Positions 15,796 through 25,502 of a stretch of 49,680 nucleotides of DNA are shown piece by piece; the stretch's first letter is position 1; every line of letters begins with the position of its first letter. The translations under genes were made by a program, and so were the position numbers. The notes below the pieces were generated by a model. The model had not been told where the DNA came from. It saw only the letters and a list, made by a program, of their open reading frames with translations, and searched no databases. This DNA is from an uncultured bacterium (GTDB lineage: Bacteria; Electryoneota; Electryoneia; Electryoneales; Electryoneaceae). The stretch lies in the NCBI GenBank assembly GCA_913009835.1, contig CAJVXH010000003.1, forward strand, positions 1 to 49,680, in the 5' to 3' direction.

Positions 15796-18700
15796 CTAGG
15801 AAGACCTACCGACAATCTCCATCAATTTCCCGTAGTCTGTAACTACATCGTATTTCACGTGTTCCGGGTCAATTCTACGATTGATTTCGTCGAAGAACTT
15901 TCGTGCGCATTCAATTTTCGTATGCTCGATGGCTCGTAGCTCCATACTAGACATTGAGCCTTTTGTCTCTGCCACGAAGTAAATGTGCTTGATAGATCCT
16001 TCCTTGAAGGAAATGGCCCAGTCGGGATTGTAGTCACCAACGGGTGTTGGGATCAGGAAACCACGAGGCAGTTTAGCGTAAACCACTACCTCGGCGCTGG
16101 TATCCAATTCTTTAACAAACTCTCGTTCGACTTTGGAGTCGGTGATCGCATAATCATAGATATGATTTTTGAGCTTCTCACCGGCCTTGGTAAAGTCCTG
16201 GCTGCTCTGGTTAGCCGTGAAAATATAGGTATCGTGGGTCTCGGAAATTCCATCGTAACTCAGACGTTCTATGATGATCGTCGCCTTTTGTTCGTTGATC
16301 AAACGAGTCGACTCAGCTAAAAAGTTTTCAGGGTTCTGTTTGAACTGATTAAATACTGTCGGTTCTATTCCGCCCAGCATTTCGGCGATGGTTTTTCGTG
16401 TAAGTTGTGTATTTTCAGCCAATTTACCTAGAAGGTCGTATTTAACCATCGATTGAATTGAAGCCTTAAATTCTTCTGTTATCGTCTTTTGAACTTCAAA
16501 AGCCTGCCCAGCCTTTAGTTGATCGTAGGTTGCCTGATCAACCTGCTCGCCACCTTGTATGGTGTACTGTAAAGGCGTCACCCTTAACTCGTTGTCCAAT
16601 GTGCGGATGCTGTTGCGGATTAGTTCTTTGGAATCAAACTCAACGCGATAAACAGCTTTCCCGTTTATTCGGTTCCAGAGTTCCTTGAATTCCTTCTTTT
16701 CAAAGTTGCTGTTCAATGGGTTGGTTTTGGGCTTGCGGTCATCCCCCACCTCGGGCAACTGGGATTCGCTAAAGATGCCGTTAATTAGAAGCACCACCTG
16801 ATCGGTATAGGGTTTCAGCTCATCTGGCATATCAGCAATTGATCCATTTTTTAGATCTGCGTGATATAACTCTGTCAAATTCCGTTTTCTGTCCACATAG
16901 CTATTTTGTATCAAGAAGAACTCGATATCTGTTGCCATATCATCGCTGACGGTAACATTCCCCTGATCTGTCTGAATGATTTTTCCAAGGAAATATGCTT
17001 TGTCCGCAACACGTGGACGTGATGAAAGGGCGTCACTGATCTCACGCTGCAAGTTGGTCACAAATTCCTTATAGCTTTCGCTAGCGACCACTGTCAGCAC
17101 GTTAATGTCATGCACTGTCGCTGCATGATCCATACGATCGCCGCGCTGATTGACGGACAGTCTTAGACCACGCCCTACTTCCTGACGACGTGAAATTGTG
17201 TTGTCACTGTGCTTTAGCATGCACATCACAAAGACGTTTGGGTTATCCCAACCTTCACGTAGCGCCGAATGCGAGAAGATGAAGCGAACAGGCTCATCAA
17301 ATGACAACAGCCGTTCTTTATCTTTCAGAATCAGATCGTATGCGTCGACATCATCAGACAATCCAGCCTCTTCACCGCGTTTCTTGAAACTTGGATCTTT
17401 CAATTTTTTAGTTTTCTTGTCTATGGCGAAGTATCCATTGTGAGTCCCCCCAACATCTATTTCGGTCAGATGCTTACGGTACGCCTCATTGTCCAATGCC
17501 AACTCGCTTAGATATTCGGCTTTAAGCTGTTCGTATTCCTCTTCGAAAACACGAGCATAATCGCCTTTGTCTTCTGGCTGACTGTAGTCGCGATACTTGG
17601 CTACTTCATCAATAAAGAAAAGCGAGAGAACCTTTATCCCTTGTGCGAAGAGACGTTGTTCCTTCTCTAGGTGCGCCCTTATGGCTTCACGGATCTGAAT
17701 TCTACGAATGGTCGGTTCGGTAACATCTCCAGTTGCCTCACCCGCCGTAAGTTCAACCCCATTGGTGAATTCTACAGTATCTTTATTTGCGTCGATCTGG
17801 GCGATGGTGAAGCCTTGATACTGATCAAGTTGGTTCGACTCAACAAACAGGTCAGTGCCTTTGTTGAGACGCTTCACGACACGTTTAATGCCGTTTCCCT
17901 GACGAACCTCTATCTCTATACGGGCTACCGGGGCATTTTTAGAAATCTCGATGGATTCCAAATATAGATATGCATTTGTCCCAGCCAAGCCTCTCACGGC
18001 AATACCACGAACAGCAATCTTCTTAACCAACTTCTGGTTATAAGCGTCCAAGGCGTCAAGGCGATGGATCTTGTTGTGGGTGGTGCGGTGTGTTGCTGAG
18101 TAACGCAGAATCATCAACGGCTTGAACTTGGCTAAAGCGTTCAGCGTTTTCGCGCCTTCCATCTTCTGCGGTTCATCAAGAACTAGAATGGGTCGGTTGC
18201 TGCTAATGACGTCAATGGGGTGGCGGGACTGGAAGTCATCCAGCTCCTCGTAAATACGACGATTGTCTTTACCTGCGGCATTAAACGCTTGGATGTTGAT
18301 AATCATGACGTTAATGCCAGCATCCGACGAGAAACTCTCCAGGCGGTGTAGTTGTTTGGAATTGTAGATAAAGAAACGCGCTTTTTTTCCGTAGCTCTCG
18401 GTGAAGTGGTCAGCCGTTATTTCCAGCGATTTATACACGCCCTCACGGATGGCAATGCTAGGTACAACAACAATGAACTTGGACCAGCCGTAACGTTTGT
18501 TCATCTCGAAGAAGGTCTTGATGTAGCAGTAGGTCTTGCCAGTACCGGTTTCCATCTCGACATCGAGGTTAATCTTGCATCCGGCGCTTGTACTCAACTC
18601 GTCCGAGAGGGGAAGGTTTTGCCTTCGTTGAACAACATGAATATTTTTGATTAACTCTGTTTCAGTGAGTTGAAGATCACTGTTTCTAAACCCTTCAAGC

Positions 18701-18849
18701 TCGTAGGTAATTTGATCACGACCTGGATCGATACGATATGCAAAACCAGAAGTATTCGCTTGCCCAGCGAAGCAGTCAACCACAGAGTCAACGGCGTTGG
18801 TTTGGAAAGGCTGGATCTTGAATTTCAGTTTCATAGCGTAGCCACTCAT
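15796..18849 (-). CDS. res: Type III restriction endonuclease, Res subunit
   Basis: 1017 aa. An SF2 helicase/translocase core has Walker A METGTGKT (residues 99-106), motif [12 protein letters not shown], and motif [22 protein letters not shown]. The C-terminal PD-(D/E)XK nuclease shows YNPDWAISF followed by YFVAETKG. Res cleaves DNA 25-27 bp from unmethylated sites after ATP-driven communication between two head-to-head sites. Its start overlaps the mod stop (ATGA, 18846-18849) behind a GAGGTG ribosome site, as expected for the Res-Mod complex. Motifs look intact, so it is likely active. The domain order and length are typical. Confidence 0.93.
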   Translation of the reverse strand: MSGYAMKLKFKIQPFQTNAVDSVVDCFAGQANTSGFAYRIDPGRDQITYELEGFRNSDLQLTETELIKNIHVVQRRQNLPLSDELSTSAGCKINLDVEMETGTGKTYCYIKTFFEMNKRYGWSKFIVVVPSIAIREGVYKSLEITADHFTESYGKKARFFIYNSKQLHRLESFSSDAGINVMIINIQAFNAAGKDNRRIYEELDDFQSRHPIDVISSNRPILVLDEPQKMEGAKTLNALAKFKPLMILRYSATHRTTHNKIHRLDALDAYNQKLVKKIAVRGIAVRGLAGTNAYLYLESIEISKNAPVARIEIEVRQGNGIKRVVKRLNKGTDLFVESNQLDQYQGFTIAQIDANKDTVEFTNGVELTAGEATGDVTEPTIRRIQIREAIRAHLEKEQRLFAQGIKVLSLFFIDEVAKYRDYSQPEDKGDYARVFEEEYEQLKAEYLSELALDNEAYRKHLTEIDVGGTHNGYFAIDKKTKKLKDPSFKKRGEEAGLSDDVDAYDLILKDKERLLSFDEPVRFIFSHSALREGWDNPNVFVMCMLKHSDNTISRRQEVGRGLRLSVNQRGDRMDHAATVHDINVLTVVASESYKEFVTNLQREISDALSSRPRVADKAYFLGKIIQTDQGNVTVSDDMATDIEFFLIQNSYVDRKRNLTELYHADLKNGSIADMPDELKPYTDQVVLLINGIFSESQLPEVGDDRKPKTNPLNSNFEKKEFKELWNRINGKAVYRVEFDSKELIRNSIRTLDNELRVTPLQYTIQGGEQVDQATYDQLKAGQAFEVQKTITEEFKASIQSMVKYDLLGKLAENTQLTRKTIAEMLGGIEPTVFNQFKQNPENFLAESTRLINEQKATIIIERLSYDGISETHDTYIFTANQSSQDFTKAGEKLKNHIYDYAITDSKVEREFVKELDTSAEVVVYAKLPRGFLIPTPVGDYNPDWAISFKEGSIKHIYFVAETKGSMSSMELRAIEHTKIECARKFFDEINRRIDPEHVKYDVVTDYGKLMEIVGRSS

Positions 18850-20789
18850 ATGGACTTCACCTCAGTGCTTGGCGACATCTGCTTGAATATCTGCTCCACG
18901 TTAATTTTGACCGCATCGGATACAAAACCGTTATCACGGAAAACCACTCTCAAAGGCTTATAGTTCGCCAACGCTTTAACGAGTTCCTCATCCATACCAG
19001 TATCAAAGCAGGCCACCAAGGCATTTTCATCCACAAAGAAAACGGTCTTTTTCTGGATGGTTTCCTTGCGGATGGGTAGCGACAAGTCCACACCCCAGTC
19101 AAGCAGTACTTGGAACAGTAGGTCTTCAGGGGTGCGGTCAGGCTTGATGTTGTCGGCATATAGATCGAGTTTGTCCTGTTCAAGGGCATCCGGAGTGTAA
19201 TAGATATCTGCCATATTGGATGAGTCGATTTTCAATACACGGAAACCAATATCGAGCTTTTCCGACTCGAGTGATTGGTGGGTTGTTTCTCCCTTGAAGA
19301 GGTCACTCTTCTCTTTCTCCGCCAGCTCATCTTCCATAGCAATCAAATCCGTCTTAATCATTTTCCCAGCACGACGGATTCGTTCTTTGCCGATTTCGGC
19401 AATAGTCTTATAGTTAGCCTTGAATGCCTCGGACTTTTCATCGCAAGATTCTGGTAGCTGGACCATGATATAACTACGATTGCCACCATCATCTGCGTTA
19501 AGCTGCATAGCAGCATGGGCTGTGGTTGCTGAGCCAGCAAAGAAATCCAGAATCAAAGATTCTTTATCGCACGCATGCTCAATGACTCTCTTGATTAACC
19601 TTATCGGTTTAGGATTTTCGAATAGTTTTGCATTAAACAGCATTGATAGATCGCTTGTACCTTCGTCTGTATTTCCCGCATACTCATGCTCCCAAAAATT
19701 TATTGGGGTAAGTCCTCTTGCCCCTGACAAGAACATTTTTATAGATGGCACGGGCTGCATTCCATCAACACCCCAATAGAGTATTCCCTCTTCTTGCAAT
19801 CGAGCAAATTCTTCTTTTGATCGACGCCAAGCATTCGTTGTTGGCTCTGTCGAGAGCCCTGTATTTGGATTAAGTATTGGATAACACAGGTTAGGTCTCT
19901 TTTCCGGCGTAGCCGGATTAAGGAAAGAGGCTCCTTTCCACACGCCTCTAGGATCATTGTCAGGATTAGTGTAGCGAGCGTCCGCTTCTTCAGTTCTCGG
20001 CAGCAAATTTACAATAAAATCACCTGATTTAGCGTACACGAATATGTGTTCAATTACTGTTGTGAAATCTACTGTGTTATTGCTTCTTGTGTATCTTTTC
20101 TGCCATGAAATATCCGATTTGAAGTTTTCTCCGCCGAAAATCTCGTCGCATGCTTTTCTTACATTGTGCGCTTCACCGTCATTGATGCTTATAAAAATTA
20201 CCCCATCATCCTTTAGCAGATTTCTTGCAAGTTTTAGTCTCGGATATACCATTGAAAGCCAGTCCGAGTGAAATCTTCCATTTGATTCAGTGTTCGCCAC
20301 GAGACGATTGCCTTCTTCATCTTTCTGATTAGACCGCTTCAAGAACTCTTCGCTGTTTTCAGCAAAATCGTCCTCATAGATAAAGTCATTCCCAGTGTTG
20401 TACGGAGGGTCGATATAGATCATCTTGACCTTTCCGAGGTAGGTTTCCTGTAGCAGTTTCAAGGCATCCAGATTGTCGCCCTCGATGAAAAGATTCTTCG
20501 TGGTATCAAAGTCCACACTCTCTTCACGGCATGGACGAAATGTCTTAGCGATGGGTGCGTTGGCTGTGAGCAAAGCTTCGCGCTTACCGGGCCAGTTTAG
20601 GTGGTAACGTTCCTGTGGACCTTCCACGATGGATTCCGACAATTCTTGCCGCAGTTGGTCAAAGTCCACCGAAAGCTTGAGTTTGCCGTTCTCATCATGG
20701 GCTTCGGTCACGCAGCCAGGAAACAAGTCACGGATACGAGCGATGTTATCCTGGGTCATGTTCGGCGAGTGCATTCTCATCTTTTCCAT
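18846..20789 (-). CDS. mod: Type III DNA methyltransferase, Mod subunit
   Basis: 647 aa beta-class N6-adenine methyltransferase. Catalytic DPPY (residues 127-130, in [14 protein letters not shown]) precedes the SAM motif [12 protein letters not shown], the order expected of type III Mod proteins. The region between them is the target-recognition domain and sets the specificity of both Mod and Res. AAGGA stands 7 nt before the ATG. The gene follows DUF4391 with a 12-nt gap and is coupled to res by a 4-nt overlap. I see no homopolymer or tetranucleotide tract that would make it phase-variable. Confidence 0.94.
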   Translation of the reverse strand: MEKMRMHSPNMTQDNIARIRDLFPGCVTEAHDENGKLKLSVDFDQLRQELSESIVEGPQERYHLNWPGKREALLTANAPIAKTFRPCREESVDFDTTKNLFIEGDNLDALKLLQETYLGKVKMIYIDPPYNTGNDFIYEDDFAENSEEFLKRSNQKDEEGNRLVANTESNGRFHSDWLSMVYPRLKLARNLLKDDGVIFISINDGEAHNVRKACDEIFGGENFKSDISWQKRYTRSNNTVDFTTVIEHIFVYAKSGDFIVNLLPRTEEADARYTNPDNDPRGVWKGASFLNPATPEKRPNLCYPILNPNTGLSTEPTTNAWRRSKEEFARLQEEGILYWGVDGMQPVPSIKMFLSGARGLTPINFWEHEYAGNTDEGTSDLSMLFNAKLFENPKPIRLIKRVIEHACDKESLILDFFAGSATTAHAAMQLNADDGGNRSYIMVQLPESCDEKSEAFKANYKTIAEIGKERIRRAGKMIKTDLIAMEDELAEKEKSDLFKGETTHQSLESEKLDIGFRVLKIDSSNMADIYYTPDALEQDKLDLYADNIKPDRTPEDLLFQVLLDWGVDLSLPIRKETIQKKTVFFVDENALVACFDTGMDEELVKALANYKPLRVVFRDNGFVSDAVKINVEQIFKQMSPSTEVKSI

Positions 20790-20801
20790 CGTGTTCGTCC
20801 T

Positions 20802-21488
20802 TTACAGTACAACTGTTGCCAAACGGCGGGTCAGATATCTTATGTCTGCTTTAAGTTTTCGGAGATCGGTATTGATGGCAACCTTGCGATTAAACTGTTT
20901 TTCTTTGTGAAGCCGAGTCTCGTATTTTGCCAACTCTCGCTGTTTGGAACGAATCTGTTCCATTCTTCCTACTTGGGCTTGCAGCTCTTCTCCCTCACGG
21001 GCAGGGAACGGCATTAAAGCTGTCAATATCTGTGCATACAGTGTTTCAAGATCCAACACCACCGGTAATGAGGGACGAGGCGTCTCGCTTGACAGCCAGA
21101 CGCTTTCAAAGTAGTCACTTACCAGCCATTTAGAACTGTCAGCCTCACTAGGTCGTTTATATGAAGCGACAACTTGAATCTTCCCTTCATACCATAACTC
21201 GTATAGGATGGGGAATGGGATTGCCTGGTCGATGCAATGCAAAACTACATGCTTAAGCTCACCCGTTTTAAGAGCAATCCTGAATACCTGAATTTCAGGG
21301 ACTGTCCGTGTTGGCTTCATATTGACCGTTTCGGGAGCTAGTTTGTACTGCCAGACTATTTTTTCAACCTGGCGAACAAACAGCTGTTTGACGGCAGTGC
21401 TTGGCCGTGCATGCTCATAGATCTTACTCTTGGGCAGCACACGTCCAAAGGAAGCGCTCTTTGGATAGTCGAAGAGGACGGTTTTCAT
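20802..21488 (-). CDS. DUF4391-domain protein of the type III R-M operon
   Basis: 228 aa. The N-terminus (FGRVLPKSKIYEHA, then FVRQVEKIVWQYKLAPETVN) matches the DUF4391 family as I recall it. The C-terminal 60 residues are charged and probably coiled coil (EGEELQAQVGRMEQIRSKQR, then RKVAINTDLRKLKADIR). It overlaps the helicase stop by 4 nt (ATGA, 21485-21488) and precedes mod. DUF4391 proteins recur next to PLD/SNF2 helicases and type III mod-res pairs. Their biochemical role is unknown; an adaptor between helicase and Mod-Res is one possibility. Confidence 0.78.
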   Translation of the reverse strand: MKTVLFDYPKSASFGRVLPKSKIYEHARPSTAVKQLFVRQVEKIVWQYKLAPETVNMKPTRTVPEIQVFRIALKTGELKHVVLHCIDQAIPFPILYELWYEGKIQVVASYKRPSEADSSKWLVSDYFESVWLSSETPRPSLPVVLDLETLYAQILTALMPFPAREGEELQAQVGRMEQIRSKQRELAKYETRLHKEKQFNRKVAINTDLRKLKADIRYLTRRLATVVL

Positions 21489-24400
21489 TCTTCTTCCTGC
21501 ACTACGAAAAAGGCTACGAGTTCGAAATCATCGAGCCCCGCAATTGCATTCACCAGCGCAGTTGTCTTACCGCCAGTGAACAGGCTATCAATATCCCCTT
21601 CTTCTTTAACGTCAATCATTGAACGGATGGCTGAGCTAAGCAGGTCGGAATAAGCTTTCATGTCCCTGCCTTCATCTGTCCGATTATTGAACAGGCGACA
21701 TACATTTTGAATAGGTTCCTCCTGACCTTTGCAGCTAGTACGCACCAGGTCAAGAAGTGGTTTTACTTCGGTATGGTTGGCAATGACTTGACCATCGTTT
21801 GCGATATACGTCAGGTAGTAGGGATGCAACCTGTTCTGCTGGTTTATGTTAACGGCTTGATTGATATTACGAAGTGCGAAAATCACACCAGGGTGTAACC
21901 CTAGTTCGGGCATGGACGGTACAACTGCATGCATTCCGTTTGGTACGTTGGCAAGGTCGCCATTGGTTTTCACATAGTTCAGCAAGTCCATCCGAAAATC
22001 GTTCAAGCCAAGATCGGTGATAGAAACGCCGGTTTTTAAATCTTCAAGTTCGATCACTTCATCCTGGAGACGCCGAAGCTGCTCTTTTCGGTAGGAGACT
22101 TCGCTGCTCTTTGCCGTCAGAACATTGTCATCGCCGGATGCCGTTACGTCGGCGATTATCATCCGGTTCTCGACTCGTTCCTTAAGGTTAATGTATTCAT
22201 CTAAAGAAATATCCGGCCAATAGTTGACCAACTGAATGGTTTCATTAATGGACCCAATTCGGTCAATACGGCCAAAGCGTTGGATAATGCGGACGGGATT
22301 CCAGTGAATGTCGTAATTTATGACGTAGTCACAATCTTGAAGGTTTTGACCTTCTGAAATGCAGTCTGTGCCGATGAGAATATCTAACTCGTGTGGTTCA
22401 TCTGGCAGCACCAGTGCCTTTTCCTTGGCGCGGGGTGAAAAAAGTGTCAGCAGTGACTGAAAATCGTAGCTCTTTTTGAGTGTTGATTTTGGTGCGTCCT
22501 TGCCCGTCACTTTTCCCGTATGCAAGTCCTTAGTTGCTAAAATATCATCAGCCAGGTTGTCGTAAAGGTAATTGGCGGTGTCGGCAAAGGCTGTGAAGAT
22601 CAGAACCTTTTTATTGCCGTCATTGATGGGGTTTTCAATCTTGTTCTGGATAAGAGTTGTTAGGTGTTGAAGCTTGGCGTCGTCTTCAGGGGTGACTTTT
22701 GCCATTGAAACGAGCAAAGTGTTAATGACATCCAGATCGCAGTTCAGGTCATGTTCCCAGGATGGTACGTCCATATCTGCAAGGTTGATCTTGACCTTAC
22801 CGCCAATTTCATCATCCCCCAAGCTAGAAATATCATCTTCCTCAGCTTCAAGATTTTCCAGATAATCGGTACTGTCAGAAACGCTACCTGCGCTTCCAGT
22901 GGTCTTGAATAATTCGATTTTCTTCAGCGTACGATTGTGGTTGTCATACAAGCTTATTAGTGTAAGACGGAAGGCTTCAACAGAACTTTCAAGCCTCTTC
23001 AGAAGATTGGTCGTCATCAACGCCTGAAGACTTTTTTCCCGGTCAGCTTGACGTAGCTTGCCTTTACCACCTTCAACCTGTGTGTCATACAAGTCTTCAT
23101 ATTTCTTTAGTCGACTAGGCAGGATATAGCTAATCGGGGCATAAACGGCCAAATTGAGCATCGATAGCTGTTCAAAGATCTCGTTGAAATCCATGACACC
23201 CGGGCGCTCAGTAAGAGGAGAGCGGAACGACAAGGGTTTGCGACGCTCAGGAAACGGTCCAATATCGCTGACGTCATAATAAGTCTGGATATGCTTGCGC
23301 GAACGGGCAATGGTGACGCAATCCAGCAATTCAAAGAAATCAAAATCAAGGGATTCCAGAATAGCCCGTGGTGTGCGTTTTTCTAGGGGCAACGTCGTCC
23401 ACAGGTTGAAAACCATTTGGGCATTGCGGAATATTTCTTCCACCGTTTTGCCGGTTCGCAACTTCTTGCTAAGAACATCGGAGTCGCCTTCATAAGCCAG
23501 TGCGAGTTGGTTTCGCAGATCATTGAATCTGTTGTTGACAGGAGTAGCAGACAGCATCAAAACCTTTGTATTGACTCCCTGTCGGATGACCTGATTCATC
23601 AACTTCTGATATCGTGTTTCCCTGTCTTTAACTGCATCGTTATTACGGAAATTGTGTGATTCGTCGATGACAACCAGATCATAGTTTCCCCAGTTGACAC
23701 GGTTTAGGGGAATGCCAAACGAATCGCCCGACGTGCGGGACAGGTCTGTATGGCACAGGACATCATAATTGAAGCGATCTTTGGAGAAGATGTTGGTGGT
23801 AAGATTGCTGTTATAGTTTAACCAGTTGTCCGCAAGTTTCTTCGGACACAGGACAAGCACTGACCGGTTTCTAAGCTCATAGTATTTGATTACGGCTAGC
23901 GCCGAAAAAGTTTTCCCAAGCCCTACACTATCAGCCAAGATACAGCCGTTATAGGTTTCGAGTTTGTTGATAATACCAATCGCTGCATCACGCTGGAAGT
24001 TAAAAAGTTTGTTCCAGACTAATGTATCCTGATAGCCCGTCCGGTCGTTTGGCAAAACGTCTTCGTCGATATCATCAAGGAAATCACTGAAAATATTGTA
24101 GAGCATCAAGAAGTAGATGCGTTCAGGCGAATTTTCCTGATAGACTGAGTCGATATGATCACAGATTGCAGCCGTCACATCTTCTAGTTTGCCAGGATCA
24201 TTCCAGATTTGGTTAAAAAGCTGAAGGTAGGTCGAAGTAAATGCTGATTCATCAATGCGGTTTACGATGTTTGAAATGGCGTCTCCTCGCTGATATCCCA
24301 AGTCTACAGCAGTAAAGCCATGTAGCGGCATATAAGCTACTTCCGGCTCTGACCCTTGGATACATGCAAACTGCTGCATTGGGGACTTAGACTTATTGGA

Positions 24401-24757
24401 ACGGAATTTTGCTTTACGCCGCATCCAATCTGCGCATTCGCGGGCGATAGCCCGTTGGGTAAGTTTGTTTCGAAGCTGGATTTCAAACTCAGATCCATAA
24501 AGACTGCGTTCGCGGTCCGCCTTAGGAATGAAGAATTCTCGACTTTCCTTATTGATACTGTCTGTGACTTCATTCGGTACAAAAGTCGGTGCGGTGAAAA
24601 TGAATTCTAAGGACTCAATCTTTGAAAGTTCTGATTTCAGGGATTCATAGGCATAGATAGAAAAGCATGACGCAGCGATCTTAAGTTTGGTTTTGGGTTG
24701 GATGGAATACTTTAGATCGTCCCCCAGCAATGAATTGATATTGTCGATGATCTTCAT
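21485..24757 (-). CDS. SNF2-type helicase with N-terminal PLD-like region, R-M associated
   Basis: 1090 aa. The first 90 residues (AASCFSIYAYESLKSEL, then LEFIFTAPTFV) resemble the opening of phospholipase-D-like domains, although no clear HxK(x4)D is visible. The SNF2 motor follows, with Walker A LADSVGLGKT, motif II VIDESHNFRN, motif III MLSATPVNNR, and in the second lobe LIGTDCISEGQNLQDCD and RIIQRFGRIDRIGS. The motor is complete and likely an ATP-driven dsDNA translocase. It is coupled by ATGA overlaps to the HTH gene before it and DUF4391 after it, so it is a dedicated component of this operon. Superficially like DISARM DrmD, but DrmA/DrmB partners are absent. Confidence 0.85.
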   Translation of the reverse strand: MKIIDNINSLLGDDLKYSIQPKTKLKIAASCFSIYAYESLKSELSKIESLEFIFTAPTFVPNEVTDSINKESREFFIPKADRERSLYGSEFEIQLRNKLTQRAIARECADWMRRKAKFRSNKSKSPMQQFACIQGSEPEVAYMPLHGFTAVDLGYQRGDAISNIVNRIDESAFTSTYLQLFNQIWNDPGKLEDVTAAICDHIDSVYQENSPERIYFLMLYNIFSDFLDDIDEDVLPNDRTGYQDTLVWNKLFNFQRDAAIGIINKLETYNGCILADSVGLGKTFSALAVIKYYELRNRSVLVLCPKKLADNWLNYNSNLTTNIFSKDRFNYDVLCHTDLSRTSGDSFGIPLNRVNWGNYDLVVIDESHNFRNNDAVKDRETRYQKLMNQVIRQGVNTKVLMLSATPVNNRFNDLRNQLALAYEGDSDVLSKKLRTGKTVEEIFRNAQMVFNLWTTLPLEKRTPRAILESLDFDFFELLDCVTIARSRKHIQTYYDVSDIGPFPERRKPLSFRSPLTERPGVMDFNEIFEQLSMLNLAVYAPISYILPSRLKKYEDLYDTQVEGGKGKLRQADREKSLQALMTTNLLKRLESSVEAFRLTLISLYDNHNRTLKKIELFKTTGSAGSVSDSTDYLENLEAEEDDISSLGDDEIGGKVKINLADMDVPSWEHDLNCDLDVINTLLVSMAKVTPEDDAKLQHLTTLIQNKIENPINDGNKKVLIFTAFADTANYLYDNLADDILATKDLHTGKVTGKDAPKSTLKKSYDFQSLLTLFSPRAKEKALVLPDEPHELDILIGTDCISEGQNLQDCDYVINYDIHWNPVRIIQRFGRIDRIGSINETIQLVNYWPDISLDEYINLKERVENRMIIADVTASGDDNVLTAKSSEVSYRKEQLRRLQDEVIELEDLKTGVSITDLGLNDFRMDLLNYVKTNGDLANVPNGMHAVVPSMPELGLHPGVIFALRNINQAVNINQQNRLHPYYLTYIANDGQVIANHTEVKPLLDLVRTSCKGQEEPIQNVCRLFNNRTDEGRDMKAYSDLLSSAIRSMIDVKEEGDIDSLFTGGKTTALVNAIAGLDDFELVAFFVVQEEE

Positions 24758-24966
24758 TTGTTTGATTCCTTCATGCTGCGATCTGCAGCACTACCAGCCT
24801 TCACCCATTCATCCACTTCGTCCTTCATGAATTTCCATAACCGACCTGCACGATGAGCAGGCATATTTTTAGTCGAGATCCACTTATAGACCGTATCCCG
24901 CTTGATACCAAGGTGTTCAGCGATCTCATCAACAGAAAGCCAACGTTCGGTGAGAGGCGTTTTCAT
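24754..24966 (-). CDS. Excisionase-family helix-turn-helix protein, first gene of the R-M operon
   Basis: 70 aa, essentially one MerR/excisionase-type winged helix (HTH_17): WLSVDEIAEHLGIKRDTVYKWI followed by NMPAHRAGRLWKFMKDEVDEWVK. A GGAG ribosome site sits 6 nt before the ATG. Its stop overlaps the helicase start (ATGA, 24754-24757). It could control expression of the restriction operon, acting like a C-protein so methylation precedes cleavage, or be a residual excisionase of the island. The operon position favours the regulator. The promoter must lie in 24967-25100. Confidence 0.82.
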   Translation of the reverse strand: MKTPLTERWLSVDEIAEHLGIKRDTVYKWISTKNMPAHRAGRLWKFMKDEVDEWVKAGSAADRSMKESNK

Positions 24967-25502
24967 GATTTACTCCGAAGCAATAAGCCTTCGCCCACGT
25001 TACTCAAGACATTCAAAAACAGATGCCGCACGTAGCAATCAGCGATGGTCTAAGATTACGGAAAATCAAGCCGGGTTACAAGCTTCAACAAGGTTTAATG
25101 CGGTTGAAATCGGTTTAAGTGGTAAGCGAGAGTCAAATATCTTGGGGGCAGTTTTGTACGGATGGGCTTCGACATTATGTAAATGGAAAAAGTTGATACG
25201 GGATTGGGAATATCCCCATATCGCCCTATGCGCCCCACGAAAAAATTTGGAAAAATATATAGCCAGCCAGGGTTCGCTAGCTTCCTTGATCGCGTTTTGG
25301 GACCCACGCAGACTCGGGGTCTCTAACCGACCCGGTATTGTCCACATGGGGTACCGACCTGACAGAAGCTTTGTCGTGAATCGACTCCAGGAGGGGCGTT
25401 TGCATTTCAGAAATCACAGATAGTTCTTGATTTTTCCAACTTAACGCCCTATCTTGTAAAACTATACTAACTTCACCACACATACTGATTTCGGGAGATA
25501 CC
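24967..25502. other. Divergent intergenic region
   Basis: 536 bp between the minus-strand R-M operon and the plus-strand secreted protein, so it must hold both promoters. A TATACT at 25463-25468 is a possible -10 element for the rightward gene, with only a weak -35. Open frames crossing it have no recognisable content. No repeats stand out. Confidence 0.45.

Noticed and set aside
15796..24966. Assignment of the operon to DISARM or BREX
   Set aside because: DrmA/DrmB, PglZ and BrxC-type genes are absent, while Mod and Res carry classical type III motifs.
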